Made by a program: the position numbers and the translations under genes. Shown one piece after another: positions 24,105 to 33,200 of a stretch of DNA of 64,000 nucleotides (position 1 is its first letter; every line of letters begins with the position of its first letter). Below the pieces are notes generated by a model. It was not told the DNA's origin and did no database searches. It saw nothing but the letters and a program-made list of their open reading frames with translations. The stretch is taken from positions 1 through 64,000 of the forward strand of contig CAJKRY010000006.1 in assembly GCA_905202485.1 (NCBI GenBank), read 5' to 3'. The stretch comes from an uncultured Methanomassiliicoccus sp. (lineage in GTDB: Archaea > Thermoplasmatota > Thermoplasmata > Methanomassiliicoccales > Methanomassiliicoccaceae).

Positions 24105-25205
24105 ATGGATTCTAAGGCCCCCAGAATAGGTATATTCATCTGTACATGCGATGAAATACTGAATAAAAAATTAAAAATCAAAGATATTGAGGAATATTCT
24201 AAATCTCTTAAAAATGTAGAATATGCAAGGGCTTTAAACTGCATTTCCGAAAATAATCAAAACATAATTTTTGAAGCAATCTCTAATAATAAACTGGACA
24301 GAATTGTTTTTGCTCCTGCACCTGAAGACAAGACTATAGAAAAAACAGTTCTTGATTCTGGAATCAGCCCGCATTTTATAGAATATGCAAATATCAAAGA
24401 GCAGGCTGCATGGGTTCACAGCAATGTTGATGATGCTACTGCCAAAGCAGAACTGCTGATAGCAATGGCTGTGGCCAAAATGAGAAATTCTAAAGTAGTG
24501 GCAGGAAGCGAAGGAGCTAAAGTAAACACCCAGACGTGCTCGGGCTGTGGAATATGTACGATAACATGCAGATACAATGCAATTGATTTCATTAAAGACG
24601 GAGAGCACCGCGTGGCTGATGTCAAGCAGGATTTATGTGAAAAATGCGGGGCCTGCGTTGCGGCATGCCCGTCTGGATCAATGAATATGAGCGGGTTCTC
24701 CAATGAGGCTATGATCTCAGAGATAGAAGTGTGCACGGCGGGGCTTCTTGAATCTAAAGAACCGTTCCCGCGTATAGTAGTGTTTGCATGCAGCTGGTGC
24801 TCTTATCCTGCTGCGGACGCTGCTGGTGAAAAGCACATTGAACTGGATCCGTCATTCTGCCTAATTAAGATTCCCTGCTCTGCTAGAGTGGATCCTGAAT
24901 GGGTTATGAAAGCGCTTTCGAACGGAGCCGATGGCGTACTAGTGCTCGGCGGCAAAGAAGGCCACTGCCATTACCGCGGAGGTAATGTCAAGACAAACAA
25001 CCGTATGAATCTGCTATCAAAAGTAATTGAAAGCCTGGGATACAACAAAAGAAGAATCGGGGTCGACTGGGTCAATCCAGAAGAGCCAGAGCTATTTGCA
25101 GAAATTGTTAAGAATTTTGTTGCACACATCAGAGAAGTTGGCCCTAATCCAGAAAGGGGAATCCCTCTGGACGAACAGCCTACCTCTGCTCTGCATCACG
25201 AATGA
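24105..25205 (+). CDS. Miniature HdrA-MvhD fusion lacking the flavin domain
   Basis: 366 residues from ATG 24105, with GGTGA four bases upstream; the frame is open back to 24003 but overlaps dfx. Residues 1 to about 135 match the HdrA N-terminal domain (GIFICTCDE, SLKNVEYA, QAAWVHSN; compare SLKNVEYA and QCSWIHMN inside the window's own HdrA). Then come two 4Fe-4S motifs (CSGCGICTITC, CEKCGACVAAC, followed by PSGSMNMSGF), matching the HdrA C-terminus. Residues about 245-366 are MvhD-like (ACSWCSYPAADAAG, CSARVDPEWV, HCHYRGGN). The thioredoxin-reductase-like FAD domain of HdrA, needed for electron bifurcation, is absent. It probably carries electrons between a donor and a partner reductase. 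It follows rbr and dfx by 79 bases, so it may supply electrons for detoxification; a TATA-like TTATTATACC at about 24060 leaves open a separate promoter. Confidence 0.82.
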   Translation: MDSKAPRIGIFICTCDEILNKKLKIKDIEEYSKSLKNVEYARALNCISENNQNIIFEAISNNKLDRIVFAPAPEDKTIEKTVLDSGISPHFIEYANIKEQAAWVHSNVDDATAKAELLIAMAVAKMRNSKVVAGSEGAKVNTQTCSGCGICTITCRYNAIDFIKDGEHRVADVKQDLCEKCGACVAACPSGSMNMSGFSNEAMISEIEVCTAGLLESKEPFPRIVVFACSWCSYPAADAAGEKHIELDPSFCLIKIPCSARVDPEWVMKALSNGADGVLVLGGKEGHCHYRGGNVKTNNRMNLLSKVIESLGYNKRRIGVDWVNPEEPELFAEIVKNFVAHIREVGPNPERGIPLDEQPTSALHHE

Positions 25206-25576
25206 CGGCCGGCGGCTTCTGCATCAATAGTAGCAATAAGCGCTTCCAGTCTTTTTCCTTTTATTTTAAGCTCCTGCATCGTGATAGTTTCTGCCTGAGG
25301 ACAGAGACCGTCCAGTACATATTTTCCATCTTCATCTAGATTTACAGGATATAATGCGCACCCGAGAGGCCTTGCCTGATACTCTCTGCATCTGCTTTTT
25401 TCAGGATCGTAAAAGTAACACCAGATTCCTTCATTTTTCAGTCTTGGTATTTTGTCGACGCCGATATAGCTAAAGTCATTTCTGTTGTAACCCTTTTTTT
25501 CTAGACGAGCAATATCAGCGTTAGTAAGTTCCATTATCGTGTTTTTGCAGCATTCTCTGCAATGTGTGCAGCGCAT
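25196..25576 (-). CDS. YkgJ-type cysteine cluster protein (UPF0153)
   Basis: 126 residues. The N-terminus CTHCRECC is the CxxCxxCC signature of the YkgJ/UPF0153 family, with later cysteines in CYFYDPEKSRCREYQARPLGC and GLCPQAE; these are thought to bind zinc or an iron-sulfur cluster. Function is unknown. The start ATG 25576 lacks a ribosome site, so the message is likely leaderless. Its last ten bases overlap the convergent HdrA/MvhD-like gene. Confidence 0.82.
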   Translation of the reverse strand: MRCTHCRECCKNTIMELTNADIARLEKKGYNRNDFSYIGVDKIPRLKNEGIWCYFYDPEKSRCREYQARPLGCALYPVNLDEDGKYVLDGLCPQAETITMQELKIKGKRLEALIATIDAEAAGRHS

Positions 25577-25655
25577 TGGTGAGTCATAGGGACATGAAAT
25601 AAAATCTTTACCGAGCCGAAAGTAAATTGAACAACTTCAACAAAAAGGAACCACT

Positions 25656-26006
25656 ATGGTTGACGCGGAAGATTTGGCGTTTCAGAGGATGGAAATAATC
25701 CAGACCGAAAATCCAGGCGCCATGACAAAACATGATATTGAAGAAAATGACGATACAGAATGGGCAGTTGTAACGATTGCGGACGAAAACGGCGGCAATT
25801 TATCCGTAGAGATAATCGAATCGGATACCAGCTGGAAGCGCAGCGATCTGATTGAGCATTATAATGAACTCGCTGAGGATGTGGAAGTAGCGGTGATTCT
25901 TCCTGATGAGGCTTTTGAAGAAGTTGCTGCGAGACTGGCTAGGGATGGATCCCCAAATATAGAGCTTCTTACATACAGCGATCTTGGGCTTATCCCGCGA
26001 GGATGA
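25656..26006 (+). CDS. Hypothetical acidic protein
   Basis: 116 residues, strongly acidic, with an alpha/beta pattern (WAVVTIADENGGNLSVEIIE ... EVAVILPDEAFEEVAARL). No family recognised. ATG 25656 has AAAAAGGA about seven bases upstream. It stands alone between the YkgJ-type gene and isocitrate dehydrogenase. Regular codon structure and a good ribosome site support coding status. Confidence 0.65.
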   Translation: MVDAEDLAFQRMEIIQTENPGAMTKHDIEENDDTEWAVVTIADENGGNLSVEIIESDTSWKRSDLIEHYNELAEDVEVAVILPDEAFEEVAARLARDGSPNIELLTYSDLGLIPRG

Positions 26007-26142
26007 ATGTTGTGTGAATTGGTAGTTGCATCTGGCATGTCCAATGTCAGATGCAATTTTATACGATGTTAGAGTGTATTTTAAAGCCCGTGGATGAAGA
26101 TGCTCAAATATCAGTTTACTGATAGGCATCCGGTTGAAAAAA

Positions 26143-27339
26143 ATGGTCTACGAGCAGGCAATTAACGATGCCAAAGAACATTTTGGTAAAATTCTTGAAA
26201 AACAGCTCAAGAGAATTGAGCGTATGAAGGCAGATCAAGAATGGACCGATTATTCATCTCTTAAACCCCTCATCATCGGGATATGCGGCGGAGATGGGAT
26301 TGGACCATATATCTCTGAGCATGCAAAAACCGTGTTGGAGAACATGTTGAAAGATGAAATTGCATCCGGCAAGGTGGAAATCAGAGTCATTGATGGACTT
26401 ACAATTGAAAACCGTGTAAAAGAGATGAAAGCCATCCCAGACGATGTTCTTGCAGAAATCAAGAAATGTCATGTAATCCTTAAGGGTCCAACAACTACAC
26501 CCAAAAAGGGAGATCCCTGGCCAAATATCGAGAGTGCAAATGTGGCTATGAGAAAAGAGCTGGACCTCTTCGCTAACGTGAGACCTGTAAAAGTTCCTGA
26601 GCTCGACATTGACTGGATGTTCTATCGTGAGAACACCGAAGGATCATATGCACTTGGAAGCGAAGGAGTCGATGTCACCGATGATTTAGGAATTGACTTT
26701 TGTGTTACTACCACCCAAGGCTCTGATAGAATCATCAGGCTTGCATTCGATTATGCAAAAAAGAATGGAATCAACAAAGTCAGTGTAGTCACCAAAGCCA
26801 ACGTTGTAAAGACAACCGATGGAAAGTTCCTCAACATTGCAGCTGAAGTCGCTAAAGACTATCCTGAAGTTGAATGGGATGACTGGTTCATAGATATCAT
26901 GACAGCTAAGTTGATTGATCCTTACAGGCGCAGCGGATTCAAAGTCATTGTGTTGCCCAATCTATATGGCGATATCATTACGGATGAAGCTGCCCAGATT
27001 CAAGGTGGCGTAGGTACAGCTGGCAGTGCAAACGTCGGAAAGAAATATGCTATGTTTGAGGCGATCCATGGATCTGCTCCAAGAATGGTTGTTGAAGGCC
27101 GTGCTCAGTACGCTGATCCTTGCTCAATGATCAAAGCTGTGGCCATGCTCATGAATCATGTAGGATACGTTGAAGAAGCTAAAAAGCTCGAGATGGCTCT
27201 TGATGTTTGTGTCCAGTTCGAACGCAAACTCAAAATGACCGGCCGTTCAGACGGCGCTACCGGAGCCCAGTTCGCAGACTATATTCTTGAGACTGTGAAT
27301 GATCCGAACCTTGAGTCTAAATGGAAGAGCTATCAATAA
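26143..27339 (+). CDS. icd: Isocitrate dehydrogenase family (isocitrate/isopropylmalate dehydrogenase)
   Basis: 398 residues from ATG 26143 (TTG 26134 three codons upstream is an alternative). It is a beta-decarboxylating dehydrogenase: GGDGIGP near residue 48, substrate-binding SANVAMRKELDLFANVRP, FYRENTEGSYALG, TKANVVKTTDG with the catalytic lysine, and NLYGDIITDEAAQIQGGVGTAGS. The nucleotide region HGSAPRMVVEGRAQYADP does not let me fix NAD or NADP. About 40 residues precede the usual N-terminus. Isocitrate rather than isopropylmalate is favoured by the overall sequence; the enzyme would make 2-oxoglutarate for glutamate synthesis. Confidence 0.85.
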   Translation: MVYEQAINDAKEHFGKILEKQLKRIERMKADQEWTDYSSLKPLIIGICGGDGIGPYISEHAKTVLENMLKDEIASGKVEIRVIDGLTIENRVKEMKAIPDDVLAEIKKCHVILKGPTTTPKKGDPWPNIESANVAMRKELDLFANVRPVKVPELDIDWMFYRENTEGSYALGSEGVDVTDDLGIDFCVTTTQGSDRIIRLAFDYAKKNGINKVSVVTKANVVKTTDGKFLNIAAEVAKDYPEVEWDDWFIDIMTAKLIDPYRRSGFKVIVLPNLYGDIITDEAAQIQGGVGTAGSANVGKKYAMFEAIHGSAPRMVVEGRAQYADPCSMIKAVAMLMNHVGYVEEAKKLEMALDVCVQFERKLKMTGRSDGATGAQFADYILETVNDPNLESKWKSYQ

Positions 27340-27707
27340 ACGGTGTTTCAATGGATACAATAGGCATAGCACTGGGTGCAGAGTGTATAATCTTCGGACT
27401 GATTGCCATATTTGTAGTGGCTAAACCCTTGATTACCGGCAGCTGTAAGCCGGACACTCTGATGTTCATCAAACTCAAAGGACACATTAAATCAAAAGAA
27501 GCTAAAGAGATCCTGGCCAACCTGAATAAAAAAGGAGGGTATAGGCTCAGAGCCTGGGGATGCATCCTCATTGCTATCGGTGTATTCGTTGCACTAAGCA
27601 CGATGGGCGATTATTACAAAATGGTGTATATCATCGCCTTTGCCCCGCTGCTTCTACTTATCCCGGTCTTACAGACCTGGATGTACGCAAGCGCAAGGCT
27701 CAGATGA
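27321..27707 (+). CDS. Small membrane protein of unknown function
   Basis: 128 residues with three membrane segments: about 12-36, 77-96 and 102-121. A basic cytoplasmic loop (KLKGHIKSKEAKEILANLNKK) separates the first from the others. Not a family I recognise. ATG 27321 overlaps the icd stop by 19 bases; ATG 27351 (MDTIGIALGAE), with CGGTG close upstream, is an equally good start and removes the overlap. Co-transcription with icd is likely. A hairpin terminator follows at 27722. Confidence 0.65.
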   Translation: MEELSINGVSMDTIGIALGAECIIFGLIAIFVVAKPLITGSCKPDTLMFIKLKGHIKSKEAKEILANLNKKGGYRLRAWGCILIAIGVFVALSTMGDYYKMVYIIAFAPLLLLIPVLQTWMYASARLR

Positions 27708-27721
27708 GCATTTCATAAACT

Positions 27722-27760
27722 GAAAATTCCGAAAGGAGTTTTCATTCCCAATATTTTATT
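27722..27760 (+). terminator. Terminator after the icd operon
   Basis: GAAAATTCC-GAAA-GGAGTTTTC forms a 9-bp stem (one G-T pair) with a GAAA tetraloop, followed by the T-rich ATTCCCAATATTTTATT. It begins 15 bases after the membrane-protein stop. Confidence 0.7.
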
Positions 27761-27845
27761 AAATTTTACAGAGTTGTGGTTTAGATAGCATACCCAGTTA
27801 ATACAAGTTATCAGCAGCATCAGTTTATTATCTGAAGTATTCCAT

Positions 27846-28241
27846 TTGACAATCATGCCTCTTGGAAATCCCATGTGTGACGGTCCGTACTACATTGAAG
27901 GCGGCGACATTCAGAATGTTGAAATCACCATTAATGTTAAGAATATTGAAGAGTCGCGTGATTTTTATAAAGATGCTCTCAAACTGGAAGAAGAAAGACA
28001 TGGTATATTCAAGATACCAAATGTAAACTGCACAATAAAATTAGTAGAAAGTGGTGAGCAGGATATCGGTATCACATTCATAACTGATTCAGTTTTCACA
28101 CTTCACAGAAAGCTGATGGATGAGAATGTGAAAATACTAGAGAAACCTGCAAAAAATAAAGAAGGAGATGTCGAAGCAGTCTTTGCAGACCCCGACAATA
28201 ATAAGTTTAGGATACTTGAGATCACTCAGCAAGCTGATTGA
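27846..28241 (+). CDS. VOC (glyoxalase/bleomycin-resistance fold) protein
   Basis: 131 residues, or 128 from the ATG at 27855. The C-terminal 110 residues show the vicinal-oxygen-chelate fold: VEITINVKNIEESRDFYKDAL (first beta-alpha unit), LHRKLMDENVKILEKP and the ending VEAVFADPDNNKFRILEITQ. Family members bind a metal and act on diverse small molecules; the substrate is unknown. Its last 20 bases overlap the convergent regulator gene. Confidence 0.78.
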   Translation: MTIMPLGNPMCDGPYYIEGGDIQNVEITINVKNIEESRDFYKDALKLEEERHGIFKIPNVNCTIKLVESGEQDIGITFITDSVFTLHRKLMDENVKILEKPAKNKEGDVEAVFADPDNNKFRILEITQQAD

Positions 28242-28659
28242 TCTCTTCTGCTGGAGTGGAAGAAGTAGACACTGTTGGACATATTTCCTTTGTAAGGTTC
28301 ATGGTTTGTCCGTTTTTCCAGGTAATGCTGATCTCAATCGTCCCACTTGAAATGTCAACGGAGAAACATTTGAGAGTAGTGGTGTACATTGAGGCCTTAC
28401 CCCGTGTGGATGTTCTTACCTTCCCAATTTCAGCCAGCAGCCCTAAAGAAGACATCTTTTCCACGATTTTATAACAAGTAGCAAGTGGAATTGCAGTTAT
28501 AGCAGAGATCTCCCTTACAGTCAGTTCTCTACGAGCTGTAGCTGCGACTATTGTGAGGACTGGAGCATCTATGATAGACGACGCAAGTTCCTCTCTATAT
28601 ATGTTAGCGGTCCTTATCGCTTCAAGAATGCACATTTCCTCTTGATCAGAAATTCTCAT
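28222..28659 (-). CDS. Winged-helix transcriptional regulator
   Basis: 145 residues from ATG 28659, with GGGGAG nine bases upstream. A helix-turn-helix of ArsR/TrmB type is seen at ELTVREISAITAIPLATCYKIVEKM, followed by a wing (GLLAEIGKVRTSTRGKASMYTTT) and a beta-rich C-terminal sensor region. The frame is open to TTG 28731, but that codon lies inside an inverted repeat at the promoter and is unlikely. The gene follows the CoA-ligase gene on the same strand yet seems to have its own promoter. Likely target: its own promoter and perhaps the neighbouring ligase or VOC genes. Confidence 0.72.
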   Translation of the reverse strand: MRISDQEEMCILEAIRTANIYREELASSIIDAPVLTIVAATARRELTVREISAITAIPLATCYKIVEKMSSLGLLAEIGKVRTSTRGKASMYTTTLKCFSVDISSGTIEISITWKNGQTMNLTKEICPTVSTSSTPAEEINQLAE

Positions 28660-28715
28660 GGCCGGGTTCTCCCCTAATAATTCTTCCCAAATAGAATTGA
28701 GCTTATGAAAGTATC

Positions 28716-28732
28716 GTTGAGAAACTCTCAAC
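28716..28732 (-). promoter_or_regulatory. Inverted repeat at the regulator promoter
   Basis: GTTGAGA-AAC-TCTCAAC is a perfect 7-3-7 inverted repeat. It lies just downstream (for leftward transcription) of TATA-like TTAAAAT at about 28747-28753, so it overlaps the expected transcript start. This is the place for autorepression by the winged-helix protein. Confidence 0.62.
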
Positions 28733-28754
28733 GGGCTATAATGGTAACCACATT

Positions 28755-30215
28755 TTAAGTAGAGAGTGTGTCGTAGTTTTCCCTCAGATCCACAATAGCC
28801 TTGCTCTTGGGAACAAAATCGATGGTGCCAGCTTCAATAAATGAGATCTCCGGAACTTCGATGAGATCATTATCTAGTGCATCTTTTATTTCATCGAGGC
28901 TCATTAATGCAGATTCGACCTGTCTGCGGCCTTCTGATTCGTCCCCCTTGTACTCCAGAACGAAGCTGAGCTTGTCTTTGTAGCCCTCATGGGTTAAAGT
29001 CAGCTTGTAACTCAGGACTCCCGGCACTGCCAGCAGAACCTCGTCAAATAGAGCGGGAAATATTTTCTGCCCGTAGCCTATCTTCGTCTGTGCATCCAGC
29101 CTGCCTTTGATCTTGGCAACTCTGCGCACGGTACTAAAGCATCCGCAGTTGCATGGTGCAGGCAGAATTTGTGAAATGTCTCTGCTGCGATACCTGATCA
29201 ATGGGGTTCCTTCCATTACTAGAGATGTCCAGATAAGTTCTCCGCTTTCTCCGTAATCTTTAGGCTCACCAGTTTCTGGATCTACTGCTTCCACAAAGAA
29301 ATAAGCACCGCTGGTATGCATTCCATCGTAAGCAGCGCATTCAATGGCAGTGGCCAGCCCCATCTCAGTCATACCATACTGGGCCAGAACCGGGCAGCCC
29401 CAGGCTTCGATCATCTGCTTGCGCATAATCTCAGGAAGCGGCTCTGCAGAACAGATGATGGTTTTAACACCTATCGATTTGAGATCATATTTGTCCTTGG
29501 CAAGCATGGTGATTCTATAGATAAATGAAGTCAGACCAATGAGATAAGTGGTTTTGTTATCCTTCATATTTTTTATCTGCTCGTCAACATCGGCCGTGCT
29601 GGAAACTAAGGAATTCAATCCAGCCAGCTTGCAGGCTGAATCCATCATCAGACCGGGATCCCAGGCTGAAACTGCCGGAAACATCACTTGCAGAGTGTCC
29701 TCGTTAGTCATTCCCACAGATTTTACTGCTGCTGCGATGGAGTCGACAATGTTCAGAACATCATTCTGTGTAAAAAATACTCTTTTTCTGTTGCCAGTGG
29801 TCCCCGAGGTGGTAAAGGCCCTCATGACTTTTCCCTGAGAAACTGCACAAAATGCCAGAGAATTTGCGGCTAGGTCATCTGGATCAGTAAACGGGACTTT
29901 GCTGATATCATCCAATGTCTTGATGTCATCAGGGGTTATGCCAGCCGCTTCATACTTCTTTTTGTAATAATGACTGTTTTCCATTGCGTATCTCATAGAC
30001 TCGCGGAATTTGTACAATTGGTATGTATCGATATCTTCGGCAGTAATCTCATCCAGAGAGTCTTTTCCAACCATATCCCGCAGTTCCTGCGATTTTTTAA
30101 AGTCAGCAAGAAACCTCGCATGGATGAGTTTTTCCAGAGAGTCTGTGCCGATGATGTTTGTTGAACTGAGCTTTCTGCGTGCTACTGCGACTTTGACTTT
30201 GGTCAGGATTCCCAT
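28755..30215 (-). CDS. AMP-forming acyl-CoA ligase, phenylacetate-CoA ligase (PaaK)-like
   Basis: 486 residues. It shows the adenylate-forming motifs: P-loop-like AFTTSGTTGNRKRVFFT near 135, QYGMTEMGLA near 285, SGELIWTSLVMEGTPLIRYRSRD and the hinge KIKGRLDAQTKIG. A CNCGC cysteine pair lies before the hinge, as in some archaeal PaaK-like proteins that hold zinc. It would activate a carboxylic acid, often an aryl acid, with ATP and CoA. Methanogens use such enzymes to salvage aryl acids such as phenylacetate and indoleacetate for amino acids; that role is inferred, as no oxidoreductase partner is adjacent. ATG 30215 has GGTGAT five bases upstream. Confidence 0.85.
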   Translation of the reverse strand: MGILTKVKVAVARRKLSSTNIIGTDSLEKLIHARFLADFKKSQELRDMVGKDSLDEITAEDIDTYQLYKFRESMRYAMENSHYYKKKYEAAGITPDDIKTLDDISKVPFTDPDDLAANSLAFCAVSQGKVMRAFTTSGTTGNRKRVFFTQNDVLNIVDSIAAAVKSVGMTNEDTLQVMFPAVSAWDPGLMMDSACKLAGLNSLVSSTADVDEQIKNMKDNKTTYLIGLTSFIYRITMLAKDKYDLKSIGVKTIICSAEPLPEIMRKQMIEAWGCPVLAQYGMTEMGLATAIECAAYDGMHTSGAYFFVEAVDPETGEPKDYGESGELIWTSLVMEGTPLIRYRSRDISQILPAPCNCGCFSTVRRVAKIKGRLDAQTKIGYGQKIFPALFDEVLLAVPGVLSYKLTLTHEGYKDKLSFVLEYKGDESEGRRQVESALMSLDEIKDALDNDLIEVPEISFIEAGTIDFVPKSKAIVDLRENYDTLST

Positions 30216-30261
30216 GAAATATCACCTGAAATTATAAAATTTAAAAAGTTTAGAAAGGCGG

Positions 30262-33200
30262 TTACTGATTGAGAACTTTATTCAAAATGGAAGATAACTC
30301 CCCTGCTGAAAACGGCTTTGCAATGGCTGCTACGAACCCGAATGCAGACGGCTCTGCTGCAATAGGATCGTTTGCCATAACGTCCGAGGCGATTAGTTTG
30401 ATACCAGGAGAAGCGGCGCTGATCTTAGGTACCAGATCCATGCATTCTAGCACATTGATATCGATGATCGCGGCTACAAAGGGTCGGTTGTCGGTTGCCG
30501 CGTCGGTACATAAATCTAATCCTTCTTCACAGTCTACTGCATAATCAGGATCGTATCCTAAATGCATCAGCAGATCAGAAATTGATTCAGAAACTGCATC
30601 GTTGTCATCAATTATGAGTATTTTTCCAGATCCATGAATCAGAGGTAGAGAAAGGTCTGGAAGTTTATCATATCCTACAGCTTTAACGGCTGCTTCGGAA
30701 GCTTCCTGCACCCTGATGAGCTTGTCATACATCCTTCCCTCAGGAATCACATAATCCTTGACTAGAGCAATATTGGACAGCACGGAGGTAAAGGCATCAT
30801 TCAAAGGTTCCATGAATTCATTCGGGTCTTTCTGAGTTGCAGGCTTCTGAATCTGCATTACAGATTTTTTAAGCTCAGTTATGTCAACCAGTATTCCCAT
30901 CATACCTTTTGGTGTTCCATCGTGTGAAATAAGTGGAATTGAAGATACCATCACCCACAGGTCAGAACCATCTTTGCGCACGAACTTTATCATTCTCTCT
31001 TCCAGAGCCTTCCTATCCTCGGCATTCAGCCACTCCTGATTCATGAATGCAGTAGGGGTTTTGTCATGCAGCTCTTCTTTTGAGTATCCAAAGATCTCTG
31101 AAACGCGTTTATTGGTGAATATGGTAATACCCCGGTTGTCGATTACCCAGATGGCCTCTGCGGATGAGTCTAAAACTTCATAGTAGTCTTCAATGCGCAG
31201 TGCAAGAGAATTTTTCAGTTCAGCACGCATAGAAGATATCTCATCTTCCATATCCTGGCTCATCTTCGAAATCTTCTCATGCAACTCGTTGAGCTCTCCG
31301 TCTCTTGAAGAAACAGTATTCAGCATGTTGGTGATTTCTTCATCTTTAACTGTTAATATGTCATTGAATTTATCAATTTCATCTGATTTTGAAAGCAGTT
31401 CCGAGCGTATCAGTGAGAGCTCTGATTCTTTGTTGTTCAGATCGTTCTCTTTCTGAATTACTTTTTCAATAAGTGACGATATTTCAGAATCTGCTGAATC
31501 CTTAGAAGCTCTCAGTTCAGCGATGAGACTGTTTGCTTCCTGTAGCTGCACTTTAAGTTCAGAATTGGAATTTTTTAACAAGTCCATCTCTGCCGCCGAT
31601 GAAGTCATTTCAGAGATGCTGCTGGTCAGATCTGATTTTATTGAATCCAGCTGAGCCTGTAGAGACTGTTTTTCATCTGCTAGCAACGCAGTGGCGGCTG
31701 TTAATGTCATTAATTCAGAATTTTTACTGTCAATAGCCGAACTTAAATCGGATATGCTTGATTTTGAGGAAGTCAGCTGTTCCGTAAGAGATGTGACGTC
31801 TTTAGAGTATCTGGCGTTCAGCTCCTCGAGCTCTGCGGTGAGAAGCGTGAGTTCTTTTGTGCTGCTGTCCAGATCAGATTTTACAGATGCCATCTGTGTT
31901 TCCAGCGCCTGTTTTTCGTCAGCGAGAGTAGCGGCAGCGGTTGTGAGTGTGATGACTTCTGCATTTTTACTTTCCACCTCTGCACTGAGGTCCTCAAGCT
32001 TGGTCTGCACCGACAGCAGTTCTCCTTTCAATACTGAGATTTCATTATCTGAGTGTGTCTTTGAAGCGGCCAGCTCTGTCTGAGCATTGCTCAGATCGGT
32101 CTGCGCCAGAATAAGTTTCTCAGTCAGTCTCTCCGATTCTTCCTTGAAGGAGGTCAGAGAAGTAGAGAGCATGTTGATCTCCATGTTTTTGGATTCGAAA
32201 CTGCTTTGAAGCTCAGACATGTTGTTTTTCTCAGTTTCAATTTCATCTTTTAAGACTTCAATTTCATTGTTTTTAGAGGATATGTCGGCCTGCAGCACAG
32301 ATAAGGACCCATTGAGCAGTTGGAGCTCTGAACATTTTGCTTCAATGTCTGATTGTAAGCTGGCAATTGTCTTTCCATTCTCTTCTGAAGATGAAACATA
32401 CTTTGAAATTTCATCTTTCAGAGATTTTACTTTTAATTCATAATTAATATCATTTGTTATATCATTGGCAATACCGCGGTATCCCAAAAACGTGCCGTTG
32501 CGGTGGAACAGAGGCACTGCTGAAACTCTTAAGTAAACTGTTTCCCCGTTTTTGGATGCACACAGATCAATCGGACCAAATGATGCAATTCTATACTTTG
32601 CTTCTTCAATAGCCTTGGATAAAGTTTCTTTGTATTCATCACAGACGATGGATACGAGATCTTTTCCGAGAATGTCTTCTCTCTGCAGTCCGAGAATGTG
32701 TGTTACGGCAGTTGAAGTATAATTGAAGTTGCCGTCAGCATCAAGCTCCCATATCCAATCAGAGATACCTTCAGCATATTGATCGAATTTGAACTTTAAT
32801 TCATTCAATGCAATGCTTAAATCATTCTTCTCAGCATTGCAGGATTTGACCATATTTCCCATTTCGTGAATGTTGCCTTCACTGAGTCTAAGAGAACCTT
32901 CCAAGTCATAGATGCTGCGGATAATTCTCAGAGCATACTCAAGTTCAAGATCAGAGAAATCTTCATGCATCAGTCTCTCAGAAGGTGTAAAAAATGGATT
33001 TCTGTATTCCACACCGTTTGCATAAACAGCAGGGTGTGTTCTTAAGGCATCCATTATAGCATCTGATGAGAATTTTCTCAAATCATACATGCATATCATA
33101 TTTACGTTGAGTGATTCGAGGGCCAGATTCATCTTGAGCTCATATTCTGCCCTGTTCAGAACTTTAGGAAGCGTCCAGGACATGTCGGTGAATATATCTA

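Noticed and set aside
30269..32083. Several rightward frames opposite the sensor gene
   Set aside because: Serine-rich antisense shadows of the coiled coil; the minus-strand gene explains the DNA.
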